Shown in pieces: positions 44,504 to 52,705 of a stretch of 64,000 bases of DNA. The notes under the pieces were generated by a model, which was given only the letters and a program-made list of their open reading frames with translations, was not told where the DNA came from and searched no databases. The position numbers were made by a program, and so were the translations under genes. This stretch comes from Aurantiacibacter aquimixticola (GTDB taxonomy: Bacteria; Pseudomonadota; Alphaproteobacteria; Sphingomonadales; Sphingomonadaceae): assembly GCF_003605475.1 (NCBI RefSeq), contig NZ_RAHX01000001.1, forward strand, positions 2,418,001 to 2,482,000, written 5' to 3'. Each line of letters opens with the position of its first letter. Positions within the stretch are counted from its first letter, which is position 1.

Positions 44504-46059
44504 CCGGCGAGGCCTAGCGAACCGGGGTTCATCAGGCCACGCGGATCGACATGGCTTTTCACCGCCTGCAGCAGCGCGTCCGCTGCGGGATCGAGGCTGT
44601 CGCGATAGCGATAGGTGCGTCCGATCTGGAAATGCGCTGCGCCATGGTCGTGCATCAGGTCGACGATCTCCTGCTTTATGCGCTGCACCAGCGCCCAGCT
44701 GTCCGCATTGGCATCGAGCTCAGGCACGCGAGCGCGGTGGCTCTTGTCCATCGTTTCCTCGATCAGCGGGTTGGAGGCGTCCGGCCAATAGAGGCATGGC
44801 TCGACCACCATGCCAGAACCGCCCACCGCGGCAAAAAGAATCCCGTAATGCACGCCAGCGTTCCTCATCGCATCGGCGTGGCGCGCAAAGCGATCGTCGA
44901 GGGCCGCGCAGAACGCCTCGGCCCCGCCATGCGGGAGGAGGCAATGGATCGGCCCCCAGCGCTCACCGTCGGGGCCGAGAATGGAATTGAGCGGACCGAA
45001 CGGGTTGGCGCGAATGATCTTCGGGATTGTGTTCTCGACTTCGCGACCGCCACGTTCCGCTACGATCTGTCGTGCCGCAGCGATGTCGGCATCGGCGCTC
45101 GCCTGGTTTCGGCCTTCCGCGAGCACGTGCAGCGAATAGTTCGCGTCCTTCAGGAAATCGCGCCCGGCCAGCGCGACCTTTGCGCCTTCCTTCAAGCCCT
45201 TCAGCAAGCCGCCTTGCTTTTTCATCATGCCGACAAGCTGCCTCGCATCGCTGGCAAGACTATCCCGCTTCATACGGATGGCATTGAGATGGGGATCGAA
45301 CCCGAAGCATTCGGTGGCAATCCCAGCGCGCTCTATTTCGGAGGACGCGGCGAGCAAGCCCTGCCGATCGTCGAAGGCGAAGCTGGCATAGGCATTTGCC
45401 TGCGCCTCCCGAACCAGTCGCAAGGTGATTTCCGCTTTCATACTTAGAGCGCCGGTATCGGCCAGGAACAGGCCGGTGAGATCAGGCCCATAGGGGCGCA
45501 TGAAATTCTTGCCGACTTGCATCAGCGTTCCGTCCGCCAGGGCCACTTCCAGCGAGAGGCAGCTCTGGACAGCTGTTCCGTGGCGCGCTGTGCCCCAGAA
45601 AATGCCGTTCTGGCTCATCCCGCCGCCGACGGTGGCCTTCAGGCCCGATAGCGTCCCCCACATGGGCGTGCGCAGGCCCAGGGGCGCGAGCTTTTCGTGC
45701 AGCGCGGCCCAAGTGCAACCCGCTTCGACGCGGACCCACATGTCCTCTTCGTTCACTTCGAGAATGCGGTCCATCGCGGCAAGATCGAACAGCACCGTCC
45801 CCGGCGCGGTTTGGGTGTAACCGCCGGTGTAGCTCATGCCGCCGCCACGCGGCGCGACGGCGTGGCCTGCATTGGTCGCAGCGCGAATGGCGGCAGCGAG
45901 CTGCTCCTTGTTCGATGGGCGCACGACAGCGGAAAGATCGGCCCCGCGCGAGAAGATGTCGTGGGCGAAATAATCGAGCGTCGCCTCGTCTGTCAGCACG
46001 TCTGCACCGCTGGCAGCGAGGCTGTCGGTCAGCGAGGTTTCGGCAAGGGTGGCCATCAT
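44500..46059 (-). CDS. FAD-linked oxidase of the VAO/GlcD family
   Basis: A 519-residue flavoprotein. The N-terminal PCMH-type FAD domain has VAPRGGGMSYTGGYT, LDYFAHDIF and DLTGLFLADTGALSMKAEITLRL; the C-terminal substrate cap ends FQIGRTYRYRDSLDPAADALLQAVKSHVDPRGLMNPGSLG in style, typical of 4-cresol/vanillyl-alcohol oxidases and D-2-hydroxyacid dehydrogenases. Substrates in this family are para-alkylphenols or 2-hydroxyacids. The gene overlaps the MFS gene by 4 nt. Which branch it belongs to needs a tree. Confidence 0.86.
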   Translation of the reverse strand: MMATLAETSLTDSLAASGADVLTDEATLDYFAHDIFSRGADLSAVVRPSNKEQLAAAIRAATNAGHAVAPRGGGMSYTGGYTQTAPGTVLFDLAAMDRILEVNEEDMWVRVEAGCTWAALHEKLAPLGLRTPMWGTLSGLKATVGGGMSQNGIFWGTARHGTAVQSCLSLEVALADGTLMQVGKNFMRPYGPDLTGLFLADTGALSMKAEITLRLVREAQANAYASFAFDDRQGLLAASSEIERAGIATECFGFDPHLNAIRMKRDSLASDARQLVGMMKKQGGLLKGLKEGAKVALAGRDFLKDANYSLHVLAEGRNQASADADIAAARQIVAERGGREVENTIPKIIRANPFGPLNSILGPDGERWGPIHCLLPHGGAEAFCAALDDRFARHADAMRNAGVHYGILFAAVGGSGMVVEPCLYWPDASNPLIEETMDKSHRARVPELDANADSWALVQRIKQEIVDLMHDHGAAHFQIGRTYRYRDSLDPAADALLQAVKSHVDPRGLMNPGSLGLAG

Positions 46060-47348
46060 GCGGCTCCTACTGCTGCGCGGGTCGGCTCGGCCTCGTCCGG
46101 CACCGGAAAGCTATCCGGATAGCGCCCGAGGAAGAGGAGGAGACCGCCGCCTATCACATACATGAAAATCGCGATGGTGAGGATGGGATTGTAGCTGCCG
46201 TAACTGTCGCGCACATAGGCGTAGACGATGGGCGACGCGGCGCTGGCGAGGCCGAAAGGCATATAGAGCATGCCGTAGATCTTGCCGTAATGCAGCATCC
46301 CGAAATAGCGGCTGGCAAGATATGCGATGAGATCGCTTTCCGCCCCTGCCGCGAAGCCGAGCAGGAACCCCGCGATCGCGGCAGGAAGGAAAGAGCTGTC
46401 CGTGCCGAGCAACAGATAGCTGGAAATCGCGGGAAGGCAGAGCAGGGGAAAGGCAACAAAGCCCGCCCAGAACTTGTCGAGCAGCAGGCCCGTGATGATC
46501 CGGCCTGAAAGTATCCCGAGGCCGAGGATTGTCATCACATCCGCGGCCGTGGCGCTATCGATGCCGTGATCGCCCAGGATCGGCACCATATTGATGAATG
46601 CACCGCCAAAAGCGAAGGCGATGGTGAGGATGGAGAACCATATCAGCCAAAATCGATAGTCTTTCAGAGCCGTCTTCAGATCGACGCCGGTAAGGCGGCC
46701 TCCATCCACTTTCATTTCCGCCGGGCGCTCGTCGGGCGTCGGCTCGCGAAAGAACAGGAAGCCCAGCGGAAGGGCGATCAGCAGCGGGAAGCCCGCAACG
46801 ATGGCGAACATGGCGCGCCATCCGTAATTGGCGATCGCCCAGGATGCGACCTGCGGGACGATCATCGCTGCAATGCTGGTGCCCATGAGCAGTATGCCCA
46901 GCGCCAGGCCCTTGCGGCGGAAGAACCACATATTGACCGCGCGGCTCCAGGTTACCGGGGTCGAGCCGATGCCGACCAGACCGACCACGACCCACAGCCC
47001 GTAATAGATATAGAGTGTCGATGCAGCGTCGCTCGTCGGGGTGAGGGCGATCGCGGCAAAGGCCAGTCCAAAGACCAGCAATGAGAATAGCGCAACGCGG
47101 CGTACGCCATAGCGGTCCGCCATCCAGCCGAAGGCGGGGGCGAGAAGCGAGGCGATAACGCCGAAAATGGTGATCGGGATCAGGATCTGCGTTCGCGACC
47201 AGCCGAATTCGTCCATCAGCGGCTCAACCGTGAAGCCGATCACGTTGAATGGGATGGGCGAGGCTCCGAAAGCCACGCCGAGCACGGAAACAAGCAGCAC
47301 TTTCCAGCCAAGGCTGAATTCGCCGCGCTGCTGTGTGGCGGTGGTCAT
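46056..47348 (-). CDS. MFS transporter (monocarboxylate/oxalate-formate antiporter-like)
   Basis: A 430-residue permease with about 12 helices. TM1-2 read GVAFGASPIPFNVIGFTVEPLMDEFGWSRTQ and the loop motif is GWMADRYGVRRVAL, features of the MCT/OFA branch carrying organic acids. It is third in the operon after the TonB receptor and exported VOC protein, so it probably brings the periplasmic product across the inner membrane. It overlaps both neighbours by 4 nt. Confidence 0.88.
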   Translation of the reverse strand: MTTATQQRGEFSLGWKVLLVSVLGVAFGASPIPFNVIGFTVEPLMDEFGWSRTQILIPITIFGVIASLLAPAFGWMADRYGVRRVALFSLLVFGLAFAAIALTPTSDAASTLYIYYGLWVVVGLVGIGSTPVTWSRAVNMWFFRRKGLALGILLMGTSIAAMIVPQVASWAIANYGWRAMFAIVAGFPLLIALPLGFLFFREPTPDERPAEMKVDGGRLTGVDLKTALKDYRFWLIWFSILTIAFAFGGAFINMVPILGDHGIDSATAADVMTILGLGILSGRIITGLLLDKFWAGFVAFPLLCLPAISSYLLLGTDSSFLPAAIAGFLLGFAAGAESDLIAYLASRYFGMLHYGKIYGMLYMPFGLASAASPIVYAYVRDSYGSYNPILTIAIFMYVIGGGLLLFLGRYPDSFPVPDEAEPTRAAVGAA

Positions 47349-48439
47349 CGCGTAATCTCTCCCGCTGGGATTTCGTAGAATTCAGTCAGGCTGCCGTCGG
47401 AATCGCGAATGGCAACGATGTCGACGCGGCCGATACCGGCAACGTCCACATCTGGTGCGGCAAAGGCCACTTCGGCGCCGTTTGCGGCCAGGAAAGCGCG
47501 ATAGCCGTCCATGTCGCGGACGGGATATCGCACTGAAAGGTGTCCGAGATTGGGCGGGCTGGCCCGCTCCGCGTGATCGCGGCCGGTGAAGCCCATGATC
47601 TGCATGACTTCGATCCGTCCCGTCTCGCCAGGCACCGGATGGAGTGCCGTGGCGGAACGGACCACGTCCGGCGTGAGGTTGAAGGGAATTCCGAAATTCG
47701 AAAAGGCCGGCTGTTCGGGTTCGCTCGTCGCGTCGAACAAAATGTCGAAACCAAGGGTCTCCGTGTAGAACGCCCTGGCCGCCTCACGGTTGCGCACCAT
47801 GCGCATGGAATTGAACCCCTGACTGATTGCACCGACGGGAAAAGCCGTGAAGTCCGGGCTTACCCGCTCGTAAACGGCGATGTTGATGCCGTGCGGACCC
47901 TGCAGCACGACGTTGCGCAGGTCCGATGTGCCGAACTGAAAGCGGATCGGCGGACTTTCCGCCCACCAGCCGAGATCGAGAGCCTGTTCGTAGAGTGCGG
48001 GGATATCGTCGCTGCGCACCATCATCGAATAGATGCCGCCAGTGTCCCATGCGCGTGCGGCGGGCCGGATGGGTTTCTGCTCGGTGCCCGCGAACCTGAC
48101 CAGGCGGAGGCATCCCGTGTCGGCTTCAGGTGCGCACCAGCGCTCGAACCGCGCGGTGACCTGTCCGTCCAATTGCCAGTAGTCGAGCTCGCCGCGGTCC
48201 ACTTCGCCCGATTGGACAAGCCGCCAGTCGCCTGCTTCGCGAAAGAGCACACTGACGGCGTGAAAATCGGCGACCGACACCACGGCATCGGTCCACGGTT
48301 CGACACCGAAATCGGCGGCATTTTCCTGCTGTGCGGAGACCGGGGTGGCCGACAGAAAAAGACCGATCGCTACGCCAAGCAGCGATCGGCCAGGGAGAGT
48401 GGGTGGGCGCACCGGCTCAGTCGAAGCGGAAGCCGACAT
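47345..48439 (-). CDS. Exported VOC-superfamily protein
   Basis: A 364-residue protein with a hydrophobic N-terminal signal (LLGVAIGLFLSATPVSAQQ) and two VOC-like halves (about 45-205 and 215-364: FNSMRMVRNREAARAFYTETLGF and SLTEFYEIPAG). Export is unusual for this fold. The ATG at 48439 lies 23 nt inside the TonB receptor gene; a GTG at 48412, just after the receptor stop, would still leave the signal intact. It is translationally linked to the receptor, so it probably handles the substrate in the periplasm. Confidence 0.8.
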   Translation of the reverse strand: MSASASTEPVRPPTLPGRSLLGVAIGLFLSATPVSAQQENAADFGVEPWTDAVVSVADFHAVSVLFREAGDWRLVQSGEVDRGELDYWQLDGQVTARFERWCAPEADTGCLRLVRFAGTEQKPIRPAARAWDTGGIYSMMVRSDDIPALYEQALDLGWWAESPPIRFQFGTSDLRNVVLQGPHGINIAVYERVSPDFTAFPVGAISQGFNSMRMVRNREAARAFYTETLGFDILFDATSEPEQPAFSNFGIPFNLTPDVVRSATALHPVPGETGRIEVMQIMGFTGRDHAERASPPNLGHLSVRYPVRDMDGYRAFLAANGAEVAFAAPDVDVAGIGRVDIVAIRDSDGSLTEFYEIPAGEITR

Positions 48440-50717
48440 CCACGCCGAAAGTGAGCGGCGGGGCGGGATAGGCCTGATTGCCGAGGCCGTTCGTGTTGGT
48501 CGAGGCGCGGAAATATTCGCGATCTGTCAGGTTCTTGCCCCACAGCGTCACGCGCCAGCGCTCATTGTCGGCCTCGAAACCGATCCGCGCATCCACGCGG
48601 AAACCCGGCTCCACCAGCGATCCCGGCGGGTTCGCAACCAGCGCGAAGCTGTCGCTTTCGTAAGCAAGATCGGCCCCGAAGAAGACTTCGCCCGGCCCGG
48701 TCAGGATTTCGTAATTGAACCCAAGCAGGCCTTTCCACTCGGGCGCATTCTTGAGATCGAGGCCGAGCGCGCAATCGACGATCTGCCCCTCGTATTCGCT
48801 GCTGCCCGGCGTCGCGGTCGCATTGGTGCAGATCGCGCCGGGTGCCGTGTTGGTCGAATTGGTAAGCAGGCCCGCCTGGTTGAAATTCAGATCGTCATAT
48901 TCAGCATCGAGCCAGCTGCCATTCGCGTAAATGGTCAGGCCGTCGAGGGGATTGAAGCTGGTTTCGAGCTCCACACCCTGGATCTGTGCAGCGCCGGCGT
49001 TGATGCGGGTAAAGGCACCGTTGGGAAGCGTGCCGCTGATCTGCAAATCCTGATAATCGTTGTAGAAATAGGTGGCGTTGAACGTCGCCATCCCATCGAA
49101 GAATTGCGAGCGCAGGCCGACTTCGAAAGCGTCCAGGCTCTCCTCATCGACCGGCGCGAAGCAGGCTGCCGGGCTGAAGCAGTCGGGCGAGGCGCCCGGT
49201 GTCTTGAAGCCCGTGGAATATGAAGCGTAGACCAGCACATCGTCGGTGAAGGAATAATCGACCTTGCCGGTATAGGTCACATTATCCGTATCGAATTCGC
49301 GGACGATGCCGGTTCCAAAGCCCGCCAGTGGACCGCCGGCATTGCCGGTGACGGTGCGATCTTCGGTGGTCCAGCGCAGGCCGCCGGTAAGCGTCAGTGC
49401 GCCAAGCTCGACATTCGCCTGGCCGAACACAGCGAAGCTTTCGGTTTCCGTGAGCACGTCGAACGGGAAGACGAAGTCGAAATCAATGAAAGCGTCTTCG
49501 GTGTAGTAATAGACACCGGTCACCACGTTGAACGCACCGTCGAAATTGGTGTTCAGCAACAGCTCCTGGCTGAACTGGTCCTGGTCCGTCTCCTGAAAAT
49601 AGGGGAAGGTGATGTGCGTCGAAAGATTGTCGTTCAGCGTGCGATAGGCGGTGATCGAAGACACGGTGAAATTGTCGAATTCCCCCGTGATCTGGCCGGA
49701 CAGGCCGAAATTCTGCACATCGCTTTCGAAGTCGGTAAAGCAGCCGAGAGGTTGGAAACCCGCCGGGACGAAGGACGAGCAGGTGGTGCCGGGCGCAGGC
49801 TCGATGGTGAACAGGTCGCCGTCGCGATCGGTCACCACATCGGGATCGTCGCTCTGGGTGATGATGGAGCTCGGAACAGGCTCGCTATTGTCGTCGGTGT
49901 AATCGACGATGCCGAGGAAGGACCAGTTGTCGGTCAATTCTGTGAAGATGCTGCCGCGGAGCGCGGTCACCTGCTCATCGCCCACGCGGGTGCCTGCCTG
50001 GCTGGCGAAATCGCCATTGGGGTTCAGGGTGAAATAGCCGTCCCGCTCACGTTGAAGGAAGGACAGGCGCACCGCAGATTCGTCTCCGAGCGCCACGTTG
50101 GCCGAGGCGCGCGCGCTCCAGCGATCGTAATTGCCGTAGCTGAATTCGCCGGCGAGCGAGTTTTCGAGAAGCTGCGGGCGCACCGAGCTGATCTTGATCG
50201 CACCGCCATTGGTGTTTCGCCCATAGAGCGTGCCTTGTGGGCCGCGCAGCACTTCGATCTGTTCAACATCGACGAGATCGATGAGCGAGCCGACCGTCCG
50301 GCCGAGATAGACGTTGTCGATATAGATCCCGACGGCCGGGTCGATCGCGCCACGCGATTCGTCCTCGCCGATGCCGCGGAAGAAGATCCGCGCCGAGTTG
50401 GCGGTGCCGGTACCGGTCGAAATGACCACGTTGGGTATCTGGTTTTGCAGATCGTTCGTATCGGCGATCTGCCGGTTTTCCAGCATTTCGGCAGACAAAG
50501 CGGTAACAGCGGCGGGAACATCCTGCAGGTTCTGCGCCCGGCGCTGGGCGGTCACGATGATCGCACCGTCTTCTGCCTGCGGGTCCTGCACGACTTCGTC
50601 CGTTGCGCTCTGGTCCGCTTCCTGCGCAAGCGCGGTGCCGGACACCAGCAAAGCAGATGCTGCCAATGCGCGGGCAAGCGGTTTTGCAGCGGTGTTGAGC
50701 AGGCGTGCCTTCGTCAT
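48417..50717 (-). CDS. TonB-dependent receptor of the island, copy 1
   Basis: A 766-residue outer-membrane receptor with a signal peptide ending TALAQ (about residue 32), a TonB-box-like segment DGAIIVTAQRR, a plug (VPAAVTALSAEMLENRQI ... VEQIEVLRGPQGTLYGRN) and a barrel ending PLTFGVDVGFRFD. It belongs to the large FecA/iron-complex-like class that sphingomonads use for organic substrates. Operator 4 and a promoter lie 43-86 nt upstream. It is first in a six-gene operon with the VOC, MFS, flavoprotein, nitrilase-like and hypothetical genes. Confidence 0.92.
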   Translation of the reverse strand: MTKARLLNTAAKPLARALAASALLVSGTALAQEADQSATDEVVQDPQAEDGAIIVTAQRRAQNLQDVPAAVTALSAEMLENRQIADTNDLQNQIPNVVISTGTGTANSARIFFRGIGEDESRGAIDPAVGIYIDNVYLGRTVGSLIDLVDVEQIEVLRGPQGTLYGRNTNGGAIKISSVRPQLLENSLAGEFSYGNYDRWSARASANVALGDESAVRLSFLQRERDGYFTLNPNGDFASQAGTRVGDEQVTALRGSIFTELTDNWSFLGIVDYTDDNSEPVPSSIITQSDDPDVVTDRDGDLFTIEPAPGTTCSSFVPAGFQPLGCFTDFESDVQNFGLSGQITGEFDNFTVSSITAYRTLNDNLSTHITFPYFQETDQDQFSQELLLNTNFDGAFNVVTGVYYYTEDAFIDFDFVFPFDVLTETESFAVFGQANVELGALTLTGGLRWTTEDRTVTGNAGGPLAGFGTGIVREFDTDNVTYTGKVDYSFTDDVLVYASYSTGFKTPGASPDCFSPAACFAPVDEESLDAFEVGLRSQFFDGMATFNATYFYNDYQDLQISGTLPNGAFTRINAGAAQIQGVELETSFNPLDGLTIYANGSWLDAEYDDLNFNQAGLLTNSTNTAPGAICTNATATPGSSEYEGQIVDCALGLDLKNAPEWKGLLGFNYEILTGPGEVFFGADLAYESDSFALVANPPGSLVEPGFRVDARIGFEADNERWRVTLWGKNLTDREYFRASTNTNGLGNQAYPAPPLTFGVDVGFRFD

Positions 50718-50759
50718 TCGATCTCTCCCTGAACGATCGAGCCCGAGGCGGGCTTCAAT

Positions 50760-50775
50760 ATTTGTCCGGACAAAT
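50760..50775. promoter_or_regulatory. Island operator 4 (ATTTGTCCGGACAAAT)
   Basis: A perfect palindrome 43 nt before the TonB receptor ATG. It overlaps the -10 hexamer of the promoter at 50774-50803 by 2 bp, so a bound protein would block RNA polymerase. Confidence 0.8.
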
Positions 50776-50803
50776 TATCGAAAAGATAAAGCTTAGCCAA
50801 CAA
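50774..50803 (-). promoter_or_regulatory. Promoter of the TonB receptor operon
   Basis: On the minus strand, TTGTTG (50803-50798) and GATAAT (50779-50774) are 18 bp apart. The -10 box runs directly into operator 4. Confidence 0.5.
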
Positions 50804-50842
50804 CTTGGAGATATTTCGCCACAATCTATGGTTGTGTTGGCG

Positions 50843-51811
50843 TCAGCTCAAGTGATCGGCTTCAGGGACACGTGCACGCCAGGCGCGGTGAAACAGTTCG
50901 CGCAGTAATCTGGTCGGGCTTTGCAGTTCGCTGCCGTCACGCGTTGCAAGGTAGGCAGTCCGCTCGCTCGTGAAGGGAGTATCGGGCACCAATTCGTACA
51001 GCGCCTTTTCGTGTTCCTGCGCGAAGAGTTCCGGCGATAGCAGACCGACGCTGTCGCTTTTCAGGATGAGCGACTTCACCAGCATGATCGAATCGAGATC
51101 GACGATATTGGTCGGCGGAGCGACGCCCCGCGACAGAAAGATTTCGCACACCCTTTCCCATTGCTGCTGCAATTGCATGGAGATGCACCAGGTCAATTCG
51201 GACAGCGCGTCGAGTGGAAGGTCGCCACCTTTCAGCAGCGGGTGGCCCTTGCGCAGCGTTATCATGTCCCGCTCGACAAAGAGCGGCTGACGGGCGATGC
51301 CGGGATCGACCGGCAGGCTGACGGGTGGCGCGCTAGCGACCATCTCGACATCGCCGGCGATCAGGCGGCGGTAGAGTGCGCGGGAGTCCCCGCCCGCGAT
51401 GGACAGGGTGATGTCCGGATGACGCTCCTTGAAACGACGCAGCATTTCTGGCCCGACCGCCGTCAGGAACGACCACCCAAGGCCGATGCGGACATATCCA
51501 CTACCGGAGCCGCGCATGGCTGCAAGCTCCGCTGCCGCCATCCGGCTTTCCGACAGAATGGCCTGTGCGCGGCGAGCGAGCCGCTCGGCATATCTGGTCG
51601 GCGTGGCGCCAAAGCTGGAGCGCTGGAAAAGCTCGACGCCGAGCGCTTCCTCCAGGCGCGCAACGCTTTTCGACACTGCCTGCTGGCTGACACCGTTCTG
51701 CTGCGCTGCCGCTGAAAATGTGCCGGTTTCATAGACGGCAAGAAAGTGGCCGAGTTTCTGAGGATCGAGCGTCGGGCGGCTGATGGCGGTGCGGATGTCT
51801 GGCTTGGGCAT
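50843..51811 (-). CDS. LysR-type transcriptional regulator
   Basis: A 322-residue LTTR: N-terminal winged HTH (FLAVYETGTFSAAAQQNGVSQQAVSKSVARLEEALG) and a periplasmic-binding-like effector domain from about residue 95. The ATG at 51811 (MPKPDIRTAIS) is preferred over a TTG at 51847, which adds twelve atypical residues. It lies between the two receptor transcription units, divergent from the membrane-protein gene, with operator 5 in the divergent promoter. It is probably an activator responding to a pathway intermediate, under the control of the palindrome regulator. Confidence 0.9.
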   Translation of the reverse strand: MPKPDIRTAISRPTLDPQKLGHFLAVYETGTFSAAAQQNGVSQQAVSKSVARLEEALGVELFQRSSFGATPTRYAERLARRAQAILSESRMAAAELAAMRGSGSGYVRIGLGWSFLTAVGPEMLRRFKERHPDITLSIAGGDSRALYRRLIAGDVEMVASAPPVSLPVDPGIARQPLFVERDMITLRKGHPLLKGGDLPLDALSELTWCISMQLQQQWERVCEIFLSRGVAPPTNIVDLDSIMLVKSLILKSDSVGLLSPELFAQEHEKALYELVPDTPFTSERTAYLATRDGSELQSPTRLLRELFHRAWRARVPEADHLS

Positions 51812-51885
51812 GCCGACGGTTTCACCACAAACAGCGGTTGTCGGCAAATCACCACCTGTTGTCTATGCAGCGCGCGGTAGATATG

Positions 51886-51901
51886 ATTTGTCCGGACAAC
51901 T
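51886..51901. promoter_or_regulatory. Island operator 5 (ATTTGTCCGGACAACT)
   Basis: The palindrome with one mismatch in the outer arm, between the LysR gene (start 51811) and the membrane-protein gene (start 51930), 28 nt before the latter. Confidence 0.75.
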
Positions 51902-51929
51902 TCATTCGCGGTTTCGCAAAGGGGAGCCG

Positions 51930-52598
51930 ATGACCTATCAATTGCTCGTTTACGCCCACCTACTGCTTTTTGTGCTGTGGCTAGGGGCCGATGTGGGCGT
52001 CTTCCTGCTCGGCCAGCATTTTCGCAAGCGGGACACCTATTCGCTAGACCAGCGCATGGCCCTGCTGAAATTGCTGGTTCTCGTCGATATGGTTCCTCGC
52101 AGCGCGTGGGCGCTGATGGTGCCGCTATCGCTCAGCGTGGTCGATGCGGGCGGTTATTGGGATGTGCCGCTGTGGCTGAGCGTGGCTGCGTGGGCGGTCG
52201 GGTTCTTCTGGCTCTGGCTGGTCTGGGATGCGCATGCGCACGACATGACGGAGCGCGCCGCGCGCGATCGGCGGATCGAAGGGTGGCTGCGCTGGATTGT
52301 CGGAGGGTTCTACCTATGGCTCGGCGGGCAGAGCCTGCTCACCGGCACGCCGCTTGCGATCGACTGGCTGGCCTGGAAGGCGCTGCTGTTCGGTGTCATC
52401 TTCGTCGCCGCAATCATGATCGACGTGACCTTCAAACCCGTCGGCAAGCAGCTGACCGCCGTGATCGAACAGGGCTCGAGCGACGCGACCGAACTGCCGC
52501 TGCTGCGCACGATGAACCGCACGCGCGTGTGGGTCTGGATCGTCTATCTTCTCCTGCTGGTCACTGCATTTCTCGGCAATGTGAAGCCGATGCTCTGA
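51930..52598 (+). CDS. Multi-pass membrane protein (DUF2269/CopD-like)
   Basis: A 222-residue protein with about six hydrophobic segments: LLVYAHLLLFVLWLGADVGVFLLG at the start and VWIVYLLLLVTAFLG at the end. A conserved His (YAHLLLF) and HAHDM in a loop recall CopD/DUF2269-type helical bundles that can bind heme or metal. The ATG has GGGGAG 6 nt upstream and operator 5 close by. It lies upstream of the second TonB receptor. The specific function is unknown. Confidence 0.72.
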   Translation: MTYQLLVYAHLLLFVLWLGADVGVFLLGQHFRKRDTYSLDQRMALLKLLVLVDMVPRSAWALMVPLSLSVVDAGGYWDVPLWLSVAAWAVGFFWLWLVWDAHAHDMTERAARDRRIEGWLRWIVGGFYLWLGGQSLLTGTPLAIDWLAWKALLFGVIFVAAIMIDVTFKPVGKQLTAVIEQGSSDATELPLLRTMNRTRVWVWIVYLLLLVTAFLGNVKPML

Positions 52599-52633
52599 AG
52601 CAACATCTCTGGTCCGGCATGTCCTGTGGGAAA

Positions 52634-52649
52634 ATTTGTCTGGACAAAT
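52634..52649. promoter_or_regulatory. Island operator 6 (ATTTGTCTGGACAAAT)
   Basis: The palindrome with one central transition (C to T), 56 nt before the ATG of the second TonB receptor gene. The arms are intact and flanking A/T pairs extend them. Confidence 0.75.
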
Positions 52650-52705
52650 TTTCGGGACGGCGCATCATGTCCTCAGGGATGAGAAAAGCTCGAGGGGAAT
52701 TGAAA

